DNA of 64,000 bases from Terriglobales bacterium (lineage in GTDB: Bacteria; Acidobacteriota; Terriglobia; Terriglobales; Acidobacteriaceae): assembly GCA_035573675.1 (NCBI GenBank), contig DATMAB010000020.1, positions 24,408 to 88,407 of the forward strand, in the 5' to 3' direction. The notes beneath the pieces are model-generated. The model saw only the letters and a program-made list of their open reading frames with translations. It did no database searches and was not told the DNA's origin. Of this stretch, positions 38,733 through 46,191 are shown piece by piece. Every line of letters starts with the position of its first letter. The stretch's first letter is position 1. The translations under genes were made by a program, and so were the position numbers.

Positions 38733-38936
38733 TCAATTCACCCTTGTCGTCCGGCGCTTGGCGCCTTTCCGCCTGCATCGCCGGCATTTCTCGTTCAGGT
38801 TCTCCTCGGCGAAACAGTGGTAGCACGACTCCTGGCCCGGCGGCACGTAGAAGTTGGCGCACCTCGGGCACGGCACGTTGCCCTTGGCCTTGGTCTCATG
38901 GTCCATCGCGAACTGGAACTGGCACATCTCGCACAT
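38733..38936 (-). CDS. Small multi-CxxC zinc-ribbon protein next to pseudopilin genes
   Basis: This 67-residue protein (ATG at 38936; a GTG at 38948 would add four residues and overlap the previous stop) contains four CxxC pairs: CEMC, CPRC, CYHC and CRRC. That is enough for two zinc ribbons. The C terminus is strongly basic (RRKGAKRRTTR), suggesting nucleic-acid or acidic-partner binding. It is the last gene of the secretin and pseudopilin cluster, 5 nt after the pseudopilin stop, so it is probably co-expressed. I do not recognise the family. A role in assembly or regulation of the secretion system is only inferred from position. Confidence 0.72.
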   Translation of the reverse strand: MCEMCQFQFAMDHETKAKGNVPCPRCANFYVPPGQESCYHCFAEENLNEKCRRCRRKGAKRRTTRVN

Positions 38937-38941
38937 CGTGC

Positions 38942-39343
38942 TCACCACTCGCTGTACGGGGTGCCTTCCGAACTCACCAGTTCACTCCCGCTGTGCACGT
39001 CCACGATTCCCGGCTCTGTCTGGTCCACGCTCAACAGCGTGTCCTCCTGCACTTCCACCCAGGTCTCGCGTGAGCGCGTGATGGGGTCCATGGGGATCTC
39101 GCGCAGGTATCCCGCGGATACCAGATCCTGCAGCGACTGCGGCGCGCGCTGCTTGTCCAGCGTGTACTGTTGGATCAGTTCCCGCATAGTCTGCAGGTCC
39201 TGCTTCAACACCGCCTCCCGTGAGCGCAGCACCGTCTGCTGGTAGATGGGGACAGCGATGGAGATCAGGATCAGGATGATGCTGATCACCACCATCAGCT
39301 CCACCAGGGTGAACCCGCGTTGTCCGATAGCACCCCGTTTCAC
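38942..39343 (-). CDS. GspG-like major pseudopilin
   Basis: This pseudopilin of about 133 residues starts at a GTG with a GAGGA ribosome-binding site. The prepilin signal QRGFTLVELMVVISIILIL has the classical G/F cleavage site and Glu at +5. The mature part has the GspG helix (YTLDKQRAPQSLQDLVSAGYLREIPMDP), which corresponds to the GspG calcium-loop region. It ends in GTPYSEW. A longer frame from 39394 would include a palindromic repeat. It should be processed by a prepilin peptidase and polymerised by the gspE/gspF machinery at 9-12 kb. Confidence 0.88.
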   Translation of the reverse strand: MKRGAIGQRGFTLVELMVVISIILILISIAVPIYQQTVLRSREAVLKQDLQTMRELIQQYTLDKQRAPQSLQDLVSAGYLREIPMDPITRSRETWVEVQEDTLLSVDQTEPGIVDVHSGSELVSSEGTPYSEW

Positions 39344-39381
39344 CAACCCGTCCTCATCTTTCGGAGGGCACGGCTCGGCAG

Positions 39382-39455
39382 GTCGGGCTTTCAAGCCCGA
39401 CTCGCGCAGCGACCATGCCGTAACCGTCTCTAAGCGACAGGGGCTTTAGCCCCTG
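39382..39455. repeat. Two palindromic repeats of the ggctt-tc-aagcc type
   Basis: gtcgggctt/aagcccgac (39382-39401) and caggggct/agcccctg (39438-39455) lie between two pseudopilin genes. Similar small palindromes occur at about 43168 (gccccgtaggggc) and 62252-62303. Confidence 0.55.
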
Positions 39456-39473
39456 AGGGAAAAGAAACGTGTC

Positions 39474-39944
39474 TTACCACTCCTGGTACTTGGTCCCGTC
39501 CAGGGCCTCGCCCTCTGACTTGGTGTAGACGTCGAAGACGTTCTCTCCGCCCCACGAGCGCGAGTCAGGATCGTCCTGCATCGAGCGCAGGCCCCAGTCT
39601 GTCCCGCCGGTCATGGGATCCACCGGGATGCGCCGCAGGAAGCGCACTTTCTTGCCCTGCACGTCCACTCCGTCCACCAGGGTTTGGAGATCGGGAGGAT
39701 ACCCCTCGGTGCCCACTTTGATCTGGAAGGCGCCGCGGTCGGCCGCTTCCTTGTAGCGGTCGATGGCGTCACGCATCTCCCACAACGCCCGGCGCAGTTC
39801 CTTCTCCTGCTGGCGTTTGATTTGCACGCGCGCCAGCGGCAGCGCCGCGCCCGTCAGCACCAGCAGGATGGTGATGGCGATGATCAGCTCCACCAGCGTC
39901 AGCCCGCGCATCCCCGCCAGCGTCGCTTTAGCCCGCTGCTTCAT
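39474..39944 (-). CDS. GspG-like pseudopilin
   Basis: This 156-residue pseudopilin has the prepilin signal MRGLTLVELIIAITILLVL, with cleavage after G and Glu at +5. The mature helix continues with RQQEKELRRALWEMRDAIDRYKEAADRG, then GYPPDLQTLVDGV and FLRRIPVDPMTG, a GspG-type calcium-site region. It ends in GTKYQEW, similar to the tail of the neighbouring pseudopilin. The two are probably old duplicates and might form a mixed pseudopilus. Confidence 0.88.
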   Translation of the reverse strand: MKQRAKATLAGMRGLTLVELIIAITILLVLTGAALPLARVQIKRQQEKELRRALWEMRDAIDRYKEAADRGAFQIKVGTEGYPPDLQTLVDGVDVQGKKVRFLRRIPVDPMTGGTDWGLRSMQDDPDSRSWGGENVFDVYTKSEGEALDGTKYQEW

Positions 39945-40017
39945 ACAGATATTCTCTCACTGTCGAATGGTGCCGTCATGGCGCGAGAACGGGTTGAAAC
40001 TCGCCGGGATACGTAGT

Positions 40018-40068
40018 GACTCAATGATTCAATTACCAAATTACCCAATCACCAAATCACTGAATCGT
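40018..40068. repeat. Word-type repeat (gattcaattaccaaatt family)
   Basis: Words such as caatgattcaattaccaaa and ttacccaatcaccaaatc end directly at the gspD stop. The same words in reverse complement fill 10213-10280. Confidence 0.5.
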
Positions 40069-42309
40069 TATCGTCGCCGTCGTCGCCGTCACCGGGATGG
40101 CCTGCATGGCCGCGTCGCGCGCTCCCGGCCGCGTGATGCTCACCGTGGACTGGCCCGCAGTCTTGGCCAGGAAGGTCAGGGTGAACACGGCGCCGTCGCC
40201 GGAAACCCCTCCCACGCCCGGAGGCCGGCTGGCCGAGATCTGCAGCGACCCAAGCGGATCGTCGCGGTGCACCAGCGCCACCGCCTGCCCGTCCTGCGAA
40301 AGGTATCCGCCGTTGGAGACGTTCAGCAACTGCAAGGCATTGGCGTCATAGGAGATCTGGAGAGGGACCGCGTACACGCCCTGCCCGCCGCTCAGCACGA
40401 CATTGAGCGCGAAGGTGGCGCCCGCAGCCGCCGTCACCGACGCCGGCTCGAAACCCAGGCGCGCGCCGCCGTCCGTCGCCGGCGCGGGAGTCGCCTGCGG
40501 CGGCGTCGCCGGGGTCGGTGCCGCCGGTTGTGTTGCCGCTCCTGCCGTTGGAGTCATGGCATTGGGAGGCGCCGAGGAAGCTCGCCGCAGGTCGATGCCG
40601 GTTCCCGTGCCGACCGCCACCGGCCGCACGTTCAGTTCACTGATCTGCGGCACGCGCACGATGCGCGGCGTCAGCGCGAACACCAGTTCGTTCTCCCGGT
40701 GCTCAACGTTTTCCGAGGAGAACAGGTACCGCAGAATGGGGATCTGCGCCAGCCCGGGCCATCCGCTCACTGATTTCGTATCCAGCTCTTCCAGGATGCC
40801 GCCCAGCAGGTTCACTTCGCCTTCGCGCAGCCGGATCTCATGCTCGACCTTGCGCTGCCCGATCACCGGCTGGTCGATCCCGCCGATGTTCACCCGCGAA
40901 GTCACCGCCGAAATGTCCAGCATCACCTTCAACGTCACTTCCCGGCTGCCGTGCACTTTGGGGGTGATGTCGATGTTCACGCCCACGTCGATGTACTGGA
41001 ACTGCGTGTTGACCAGCGGGTTGATGCCCACGCCGCCGATCCCCGGCTGGAACGACCCCGTCGCCACCGGCACGCGGTCGCCGATCTTCAGCGACGCCTT
41101 CTGCCCGTCCAACGCCCGGATAATCGGGTTCTGGATGAGCTTCGTCGATGAATCGGTGAACAGGAAGTTCGCCGTCGCCGCCGGGATGGTCACCAGGAAG
41201 TCGTTGGCGTCCAGATTCGCAAGTTGGTTCAGCGTCACCGTGCCCGGTGTGTTGGTGGTGCTGGTTGTTCCTCCCTGCGTCGTGGTCGTGGTCGTTCCCT
41301 GCAGTTGCATGCTGGCGCTCTGCGGCGGCTGGATGCCCAGGTTGCGCAGCTTGTCGCGCGCCACCTGCATCACCGCCACTTCCACGATCACCTCCGGCTT
41401 GGCCCGGTCGATGTCGTTGATCAGCTTCTCCGCCAGCGCCACCTGGTCGGGCGTCCCGCGCACCACGATCGCTCCTTGCGTCGGCAGCGGTGTGATCCGG
41501 CTCAGCTCCAGCACGGTCCGCATGGTGTTCACTATTTCCTGATACTCGTTGGGCTGCGCCAGGTTCGAAACGTAAAACGTGCGGATGATGTTCGGCTCCA
41601 GCTCCTTCCGCTTGGCCGTGGTGTCGGCGGCCACAAAGATGGTGTTCGGCGTCACCGGGCTCCAGAACGTCTTCGACTGCAGCGCCAGGATCTCCAGCGC
41701 CTCCTCCAGCGTCACCCCGTTCAGTTCGATCGCGATGCGCCGCGAAACATAGTCGGGGTCGAACTGTACGTTGATCCCCGCCAGCTTTGCGATCGTCTGA
41801 TAGATGACCTTGGTGTCTTCGGTCAGCCGCAAGTTGACGGGGATATTGGCGATCGGCGCCAGTTCCACCGGCCCGGCCGCCTGCTGCACCTTGCGCCGCA
41901 GCACGTCGTCGCCGACCGGCGCTGCGGCCGCCCCGGCCGGCTTCTGCATCAGCGCCCGGGTCTGTTCAATCTCCTGCCGTGCCACGGCGCTCGAGGGATC
42001 GATGGAGAGCGCCCGCAAGAACTCTGCCATGGCCTCTTCCAGCCGTCCCTGGTCGCGCAGTTCCTGGCCGCGCTTCACCACCACGGCCGACGCCCGGAAG
42101 CGCGAGCGCTGCAGCGCCGCTTTGTATTTCAGCTCCCGCGGTTTCAGGTCGAACGCCTGTTTGTAGAGTTCGTACGCGGCTACGTAGTCTTCGCGGGCTT
42201 CGGCGTCCCGGCCCTGGTTGAAGAGCTTCTTGGCCTGGTCGGCGGCGGCGGGCACGGCCATCAGCAGCAGCACAACGAGCAGCGCCGGCAGGCGTAGGCG
42301 ACGGATCAT
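40057..42309 (-). CDS. gspD: Type II/IV secretin (GspD/PilQ family) with N-terminal TPR and C-terminal cohesin-like domain
   Basis: Secretins form the outer-membrane gate of type II secretion and type IV pili. The 750-residue protein has a signal peptide (LPALLVVLLLMAVPAAA), TPR-like helices (about 25-125), N-domain repeats (INVQFDPDYVSRRIAIEL, GAIVVRGTPDQV) and the secretin core (about 330-570) with VPVATGS, QYIDVGVNIDITP and VNLLGGIL. A Pro/Ala linker (about 585-630) leads to a cohesin-like beta-sandwich (GFEPASVTAAAGATFALNVVL to the C terminus). The N-terminal TPR may act as a built-in pilotin. The cohesin-like tail has no dockerin partner in the window. It is divergent from smpB. Confidence 0.92.
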   Translation of the reverse strand: MIRRLRLPALLVVLLLMAVPAAADQAKKLFNQGRDAEAREDYVAAYELYKQAFDLKPRELKYKAALQRSRFRASAVVVKRGQELRDQGRLEEAMAEFLRALSIDPSSAVARQEIEQTRALMQKPAGAAAAPVGDDVLRRKVQQAAGPVELAPIANIPVNLRLTEDTKVIYQTIAKLAGINVQFDPDYVSRRIAIELNGVTLEEALEILALQSKTFWSPVTPNTIFVAADTTAKRKELEPNIIRTFYVSNLAQPNEYQEIVNTMRTVLELSRITPLPTQGAIVVRGTPDQVALAEKLINDIDRAKPEVIVEVAVMQVARDKLRNLGIQPPQSASMQLQGTTTTTTQGGTTSTTNTPGTVTLNQLANLDANDFLVTIPAATANFLFTDSSTKLIQNPIIRALDGQKASLKIGDRVPVATGSFQPGIGGVGINPLVNTQFQYIDVGVNIDITPKVHGSREVTLKVMLDISAVTSRVNIGGIDQPVIGQRKVEHEIRLREGEVNLLGGILEELDTKSVSGWPGLAQIPILRYLFSSENVEHRENELVFALTPRIVRVPQISELNVRPVAVGTGTGIDLRRASSAPPNAMTPTAGAATQPAAPTPATPPQATPAPATDGGARLGFEPASVTAAAGATFALNVVLSGGQGVYAVPLQISYDANALQLLNVSNGGYLSQDGQAVALVHRDDPLGSLQISASRPPGVGGVSGDGAVFTLTFLAKTAGQSTVSITRPGARDAAMQAIPVTATTATITIQ

Positions 42310-42353
42310 CAGTCTCCTTGCGCGGCGCGGACCTTCGCCGCGCGGGAACTCGG

Positions 42354-42362
42354 ATTATAGCA
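42354..42362 (-). promoter_or_regulatory. Extended -10 promoter of gspD
   Basis: On the minus strand TGCTATAAT lies 45 nt before the gspD ATG. The leader contains a gcgcggc/gccgcgc hairpin (42320-42343) just upstream of an AAGGAG ribosome-binding site, which might modulate translation. Confidence 0.6.
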
Positions 42363-42450
42363 CCGCCTTTCAGCGCCTCCCGCGTGCGTGCCCACCCTTG
42401 TCGCTCCCGCTGTGAAAGGGCAGGAGGAAGGCTCCGCCTCTCACCGCTTC

Positions 42451-42459
42451 TGCTACATT
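42451..42459 (+). promoter_or_regulatory. Extended -10 of a leaderless-type promoter for smpB
   Basis: TGCTACATT ends exactly 7 nt before the smpB ATG (42467), placing the start codon at about +2. There is no ribosome-binding site. Confidence 0.5.
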
Positions 42460-42466
42460 CGTCCTG

Positions 42467-42997
42467 ATGCCTCGCCAGCCCACCCATCGCTTGAAACCGG
42501 AGAAACCCAGGGCTGCGAAACGCGACCCTGTGGCCACCGGCGAGCGCGACGCCACCGTCAACCGCGCCGCCGCCCATCATTACTTCCTGCTGGAGAAGCT
42601 GGAGGCGGGCCTCGCCCTTGTGGGCACCGAGGTCAAGGCCATCCGCGCCGGCCGCGCCAACCTGAAGGACGCTTATGCCATCGTCAAGGACGGCGAGCTC
42701 TGGCTGCTCAACGCCCACATCGGCGCCTACGAGCACGGCAACATCTTCAATCACGACCCCCTGCGTACCCGCAAGCTGCTCGTCCACAAGGAGGAGTTGC
42801 GCAAGCTCACGGGCAAGGTCACGCAGCGCGGCTTGACGCTTATTCCCACCCGGCTCTATTTTCGCAACGGGCGCGTGAAGTGCGAGCTGGCCGTGGCTCG
42901 CGGCAAACAGCTCTGGGACAAGCGCGAGACCGAACGCCGCCGCACCGCCGACCGCGAAGCCCGCGAAGCCATCGCCCGTGCCCGCAAGGGCTCTTGA
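42467..42997 (+). CDS. smpB: SsrA-binding protein SmpB
   Basis: SmpB binds tmRNA and rescues stalled ribosomes. The 176-residue protein has a basic N-terminal extension (about 30 residues), the OB-fold core ([35 protein letters not shown], the strand with [10 protein letters not shown]) and the basic C-terminal tail ([26 protein letters not shown]) that enters the mRNA channel. The extension is longer than usual. No tmRNA gene (ssrA) was found in the window. It has a leaderless-type promoter. Confidence 0.95.
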   Translation: MPRQPTHRLKPEKPRAAKRDPVATGERDATVNRAAAHHYFLLEKLEAGLALVGTEVKAIRAGRANLKDAYAIVKDGELWLLNAHIGAYEHGNIFNHDPLRTRKLLVHKEELRKLTGKVTQRGLTLIPTRLYFRNGRVKCELAVARGKQLWDKRETERRRTADREAREAIARARKGS

Positions 42998-43027
42998 TTC
43001 ACCACCGGGACACGGAAGCATGGAGTA

Positions 43028-43080
43028 CGATTTGGTGACTTTGTGACCTGGTGATCTCGCGACCTGCTGGTCGCGCTCGT
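43028..43080. repeat. Word-type repeat (gatttggtgactttgtgacctggtgat family)
   Basis: Words of the ggtgattt/ggtgacc type on the plus strand between smpB and pepA. Followed at 43165 by the small palindrome gccccgtaggggc. Confidence 0.45.
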
Positions 43081-43152
43081 CCCAGTCCCGCACGGACGTG
43101 ATTCATTAGGCCAGCGCGGAAGTGCTGGGCGCGCAGCCATTACAGCAGCCAT

Positions 43153-43158
43153 TACAAT
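43153..43158 (+). promoter_or_regulatory. -10 candidate for pepA
   Basis: TACAAT, 39 nt before the pepA ATG. The -35 is weak. The predicted leader of about 32 nt contains the gccccgtaggggc palindrome. Confidence 0.35.
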
Positions 43159-43196
43159 GGATGAGCCCCGTAGGGGCGGCACTCACATCCAACGAC

Positions 43197-44690
43197 ATGA
43201 ACACCACACTCTCTTTCTCCAACGCCGCCGCTGTCGAGACCGAATGCCTGGTCGCCGTCGTCCTCGACCAGGGCGAAAAAGACAAGCCCGCGCCTGCCGT
43301 TCAGGCCGAGTCCACGGTGCAATCCGCTGCCGCTGACGTCATCGCGAGCGGCGAATGCACCGGCAAGGCCCTCGAGATGGTGCTCGTCCACCGGCCCCAA
43401 GGCCTCAAGGCCAAACGCCTGCTTCTCATCGGAGGCGGCAAGGCCAAGGACTTCTCGCTTGCCGATCTTCGCAAGGCGGCGGGTGCTGCCGTGCGCTTCG
43501 CCAAGCCCCGCACCATCCGCCGGCTTGCGTTTTCTCCGCCGGACGCGACCGCGGCTGCCGTGCGCGCCCTGGCCGAAGGCGCTTTTATTGGCGACTTTGA
43601 TCCCGATACTTACAAGAGCGACCGCAAGGACCAGCGCGTCGAGGAGTTCACCGTGGTCGCGCCCGCCGCCTCCGGTCGCGACACGCTCGAAGCCGCGCTC
43701 GCCCAGGGACGCATCATCGGCGAATCGCAGAACTTCACCCGCGAACTGGTGAACGAGCCCGGCAATCGCATGACCCCGACCATGCTCGCTGCCCGCGCCC
43801 GCAAGATGGCCGAGGAGGTAGCCTCCCCGCACCTCACCTGCGAAACCTTCAGCACCGACAAGATCAAGGAGCTGAACATGGGCGCCTTCTGGAGCGTCGC
43901 CCAGGGGTCGGAGGAGCCCCCCGCCCTCATCGTGCTGCGCTACACGCCGCCCAACGCCCCGGAAAAACCCGTGCTCGGCCTGGTGGGCAAGGGCATTACG
44001 TTCGACTCCGGGGGCATCTCCATCAAGCCTTCCGACGGCATGGAAAAGATGAAATACGACATGGCCGGAGGCGCGGCCATGCTGGGAGCCATGCGCGCCA
44101 TCGCGCAGCTCAAGCTCAACGTGCGCGTCATCGCCATCGTCTGCGCAACGGAGAACATGCCTTCGGGAAAAGCGCAGAAGCCCGGCGACGTGCAGATCGC
44201 CATGTCCGGCAAGTCCATCGAGATCATCAACACCGACGCCGAAGGCCGCCTGGTGCTCGCTGACGGCCTTACCTACGCCCGCCGCCTGGGCTGCACCCAC
44301 CTGGTCGATGCGGCCACGCTCACCGGCGCCTGCGTGGTCGCGCTGGGCTACATCAACGCCGGCATCTTCGCCAGCGACGATGACATCTACGCCCGCTTCC
44401 GCCAGGCCAGCGAGCGCGCCGGTGAAAAGATGTGGCGCCTGCCGCTCGACGACGAGTACCGCGACTCCATCAAGAGCAGCATCGCCGACATCATGAACAG
44501 CGGCGGACGCTGGGGCGGCGCTGTCACCGCTGCCATGTTCCTCAAGGAATTCGCTGAGGACACTCCCTGGGTGCACCTCGATATCGCCGGCGTCGCCTGG
44601 CTCGAAGAGCAGAAACCCTGGATCGCCAAGGGACCCTCGGGCGTCGCCGTACGCAGCCTGGTGGAGTTCGTGAAAAGCTTCGAGGGCTGA
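43197..44690 (+). CDS. pepA: Leucyl aminopeptidase (family M17)
   Basis: PepA removes N-terminal residues from peptides, with two metal ions in a hexamer. The 497-residue protein has the N-terminal macro-like domain and the catalytic C-terminal domain with GKGITFDSGG (metal-binding Lys and Asp), the KYDMAGG helix, and the family signature NTDAEGRLVLAD. Length is normal. The ATG at 43197 was chosen because upstream frame codons cover a repeat-like palindrome. It probably forms a single-gene unit. Confidence 0.95.
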   Translation: MNTTLSFSNAAAVETECLVAVVLDQGEKDKPAPAVQAESTVQSAAADVIASGECTGKALEMVLVHRPQGLKAKRLLLIGGGKAKDFSLADLRKAAGAAVRFAKPRTIRRLAFSPPDATAAAVRALAEGAFIGDFDPDTYKSDRKDQRVEEFTVVAPAASGRDTLEAALAQGRIIGESQNFTRELVNEPGNRMTPTMLAARARKMAEEVASPHLTCETFSTDKIKELNMGAFWSVAQGSEEPPALIVLRYTPPNAPEKPVLGLVGKGITFDSGGISIKPSDGMEKMKYDMAGGAAMLGAMRAIAQLKLNVRVIAIVCATENMPSGKAQKPGDVQIAMSGKSIEIINTDAEGRLVLADGLTYARRLGCTHLVDAATLTGACVVALGYINAGIFASDDDIYARFRQASERAGEKMWRLPLDDEYRDSIKSSIADIMNSGGRWGGAVTAAMFLKEFAEDTPWVHLDIAGVAWLEEQKPWIAKGPSGVAVRSLVEFVKSFEG

Positions 44691-44973
44691 CCGTCGCCGC
44701 AGGCATCCGGCTCGTGACCGTTTCGCCCGGCGCGTCAATTACCGCATTCCTCGCGTTGCAAACCCTGGCCGCCATGGACCAGCTTGAGAAAGAGCGCCTG
44801 CTGCGGTGATAACCCATTCAAAACACGTACCTTGTGGAGCACTGACCACTGCCCACTGGCCACTGCTTTCCTGTCAAGCGCCACAAACTGTCATTTTCCT
44901 CCCAACCCGCTGATTCCAAACCGAATATAGTTTAGAGAGAATTGTCCCAATGGTCCCTATGACTTTGATATTC
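44691..44973. other. Intergenic region before the PD-(D/E)XK-like gene
   Basis: This part of the 376-bp gap shows no convincing gene. A short plus-strand frame (44714-44810, GTG start, about 31 codons) could be a remnant but has no recognisable family. About 44838-44870 is a word repeat (gaccactgcccactggccactgc). The end (about 44880-44970) is AT-rich, unlike the surrounding coding DNA, and leads into a -10-like TATACT. Confidence 0.4.
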
Positions 44974-44979
44974 TATACT
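44974..44979 (+). promoter_or_regulatory. -10 candidate upstream of a terminator-like hairpin
   Basis: TATACT in an AT-rich stretch. No strong -35 is visible. The predicted start is about 44986, only 15 nt before a terminator-like hairpin. Confidence 0.35.
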
Positions 44980-45000
44980 TAAGAGTGAAAGCAAGAAACG

Positions 45001-45033
45001 AAAGGCCCTCCGCCCGGATGGCCTTTTTCTTTC
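45001..45033 (+). terminator. Rho-independent terminator or attenuator before the PD-(D/E)XK-like gene
   Basis: Arms aaaggcc (45001-45007) and ggccttt (45020-45026) are followed by a T-rich run to 45033. It lies between the putative promoter and the ATG at 45067, so read-through would be required for expression of that gene. Confidence 0.6.
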
Positions 45034-45066
45034 CCGGCTTCAAATCCTCTTTTCGGGAAGACCGCA

Positions 45067-45513
45067 ATGAAACCCCGTACCCGCCCTCCCAAGATGGTCG
45101 GGGAGTGGGTGGAGCTGGAGTTCATGGCCCGCGCCGCACGCCATGGCCTCACCATCTCCAAGCCCTACGGCGACTCCGCCCCCTTCGACTTCGTCGTCGG
45201 CCGTCGCACTCCCCTGCACCGTGTCCAGGTGCGCGGCACCTCCATCTACACCAACGCCCGCTCCTACATCTGTCGCGTCACCCGCGGCAATCCACCCGTC
45301 CGCTACCGCCGCTTCGACTTCGACTTCCTGGCCGTCTTCGCAATCCCCCAGGAGCAGTGGTACATCATTCCCATGGCGGCCATTCCCCGTACACGCAACG
45401 CCATTTCCCTTTATCCGCACATTCGCCACAGCCGCGGTCGCCTCGAAAAATACCGCGACGCCTGGCACCTGCTGGTCAGCATGGGGAACGCACGCCGTCG
45501 GCGGGCGCCGTGA
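45067..45513 (+). CDS. PD-(D/E)XK-like nuclease-fold protein with Arg in place of the catalytic Lys
   Basis: This 148-residue protein resembles the group I intron-associated PD-(D/E)XK family (PDDEXK_5). It has GEWVELEFMARAARHG, then YGDSAPFDFVVG (the D of the PD motif) and HRVQVRGT, where the family usually has (E/Q)VK. It continues with FDFDFLAVFAIPQEQWYIIP and ISLYPH, typical of the family's C-terminal half. Replacing the catalytic Lys with Arg may reduce or abolish nuclease activity, so it could be a binding-only derivative. There is no intron or mobile element around it. A terminator-like hairpin sits in its leader. Confidence 0.68.
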   Translation: MKPRTRPPKMVGEWVELEFMARAARHGLTISKPYGDSAPFDFVVGRRTPLHRVQVRGTSIYTNARSYICRVTRGNPPVRYRRFDFDFLAVFAIPQEQWYIIPMAAIPRTRNAISLYPHIRHSRGRLEKYRDAWHLLVSMGNARRRRAP

Positions 45514-45519
45514 GGAGAC

Positions 45520-46056
45520 TTAACGGTTCAAGGTGTCGCCCAGAACGAACTTGCTTTCCGGGTCCATTTTCAGATTGTGCTTGTCGGAAACCACTTCGCT
45601 GACGATCTCGGGGTCCTCCACCCGGCGCAGGGAAACGCTCTTGTCTATGGAGGGGACATACATATGCGGACGAGCGGCGGACCAGCGACGGGTCCATTCG
45701 TTTCTCATCACTTGCAGGCCGTCGGCGATGAACGCCTTCAGTTCGAGCGAGCCGTCTTTCCAATCGGCACGCTCAACCACCACCGACAGCACGGACTCGC
45801 GCCTGTCGTCGGTCCATGGAACCGCCTTGATGACCCGTCCCGTCAAGCGGGCCTTTTTCGGAATCACGACGTTGTCCCCGACTCGGACGTCTTCTCTGCA
45901 CTCCAGCAGCACCGTCGCGCCCAGCGGACCTCGGGCATCAACGCTGTTCTTCAGTACTACCGGGATACGAAGCCCGGCGGCGGAGCCGGTGTTCTGGCCG
46001 ACGCTCAGCGCCGAAGATACCAGCGTGAACGCAAGCCATAAGACGAGCTTCTTCAT
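45520..46056 (-). CDS. Exported protein of unknown function
   Basis: This 178-residue protein has a signal peptide (KKLVLWLAFTLVSSALSVG). The mature part is beta-rich. GATVLLECREDVRVGDNVVIPKKARLTGRV and the ESVLSVVVERADWKDG region resemble the beta-barrel of TrbI/VirB10-type and related 'inhibit-then-release' periplasmic modules, but the match is weak and no secretion genes adjoin. The ATG at 46056 starts the signal peptide. It is convergent with the PD-(D/E)XK gene (6 bp apart) and lies downstream of argS on the same strand. Confidence 0.7.
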   Translation of the reverse strand: MKKLVLWLAFTLVSSALSVGQNTGSAAGLRIPVVLKNSVDARGPLGATVLLECREDVRVGDNVVIPKKARLTGRVIKAVPWTDDRRESVLSVVVERADWKDGSLELKAFIADGLQVMRNEWTRRWSAARPHMYVPSIDKSVSLRRVEDPEIVSEVVSDKHNLKMDPESKFVLGDTLNR

Positions 46057-46154
46057 GACTGTGGACGGCAACTGAACTGATTCTTCTGTCAGGCCCTGAG
46101 GCCGGCGCATTTCAGCCGGCGGGAGTATACGCTGCAACTCCGCCTCATGTCAGC

Positions 46155-46184
46155 GGCGGGCCCATCCCGGGACGCGGACCCGCC
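46155..46184 (-). terminator. Terminator-like hairpin after argS
   Basis: On the minus strand ggcgggtcc and gggcccgcc form a 9-bp stem with one G-U pair, starting 8 nt after the argS stop. No U tract follows. Confidence 0.45.
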
Positions 46185-46191
46185 CGTGTCC

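Noticed and set aside
42998..43196. tmRNA (ssrA) next to smpB
   Set aside because: No tRNA-like acceptor half or tag-like reading frame was found in the gap, which is mainly word repeat.
44714..44810. Small protein of about 31 residues after pepA
   Set aside because: No ribosome-binding site, no promoter and no recognised family; kept only as a comment in the intergenic entry.
45520..46056. VirB10/TrbI component of a type IV secretion system
   Set aside because: Only a weak similarity in one beta region, no other type IV secretion genes nearby, and the protein is too short.
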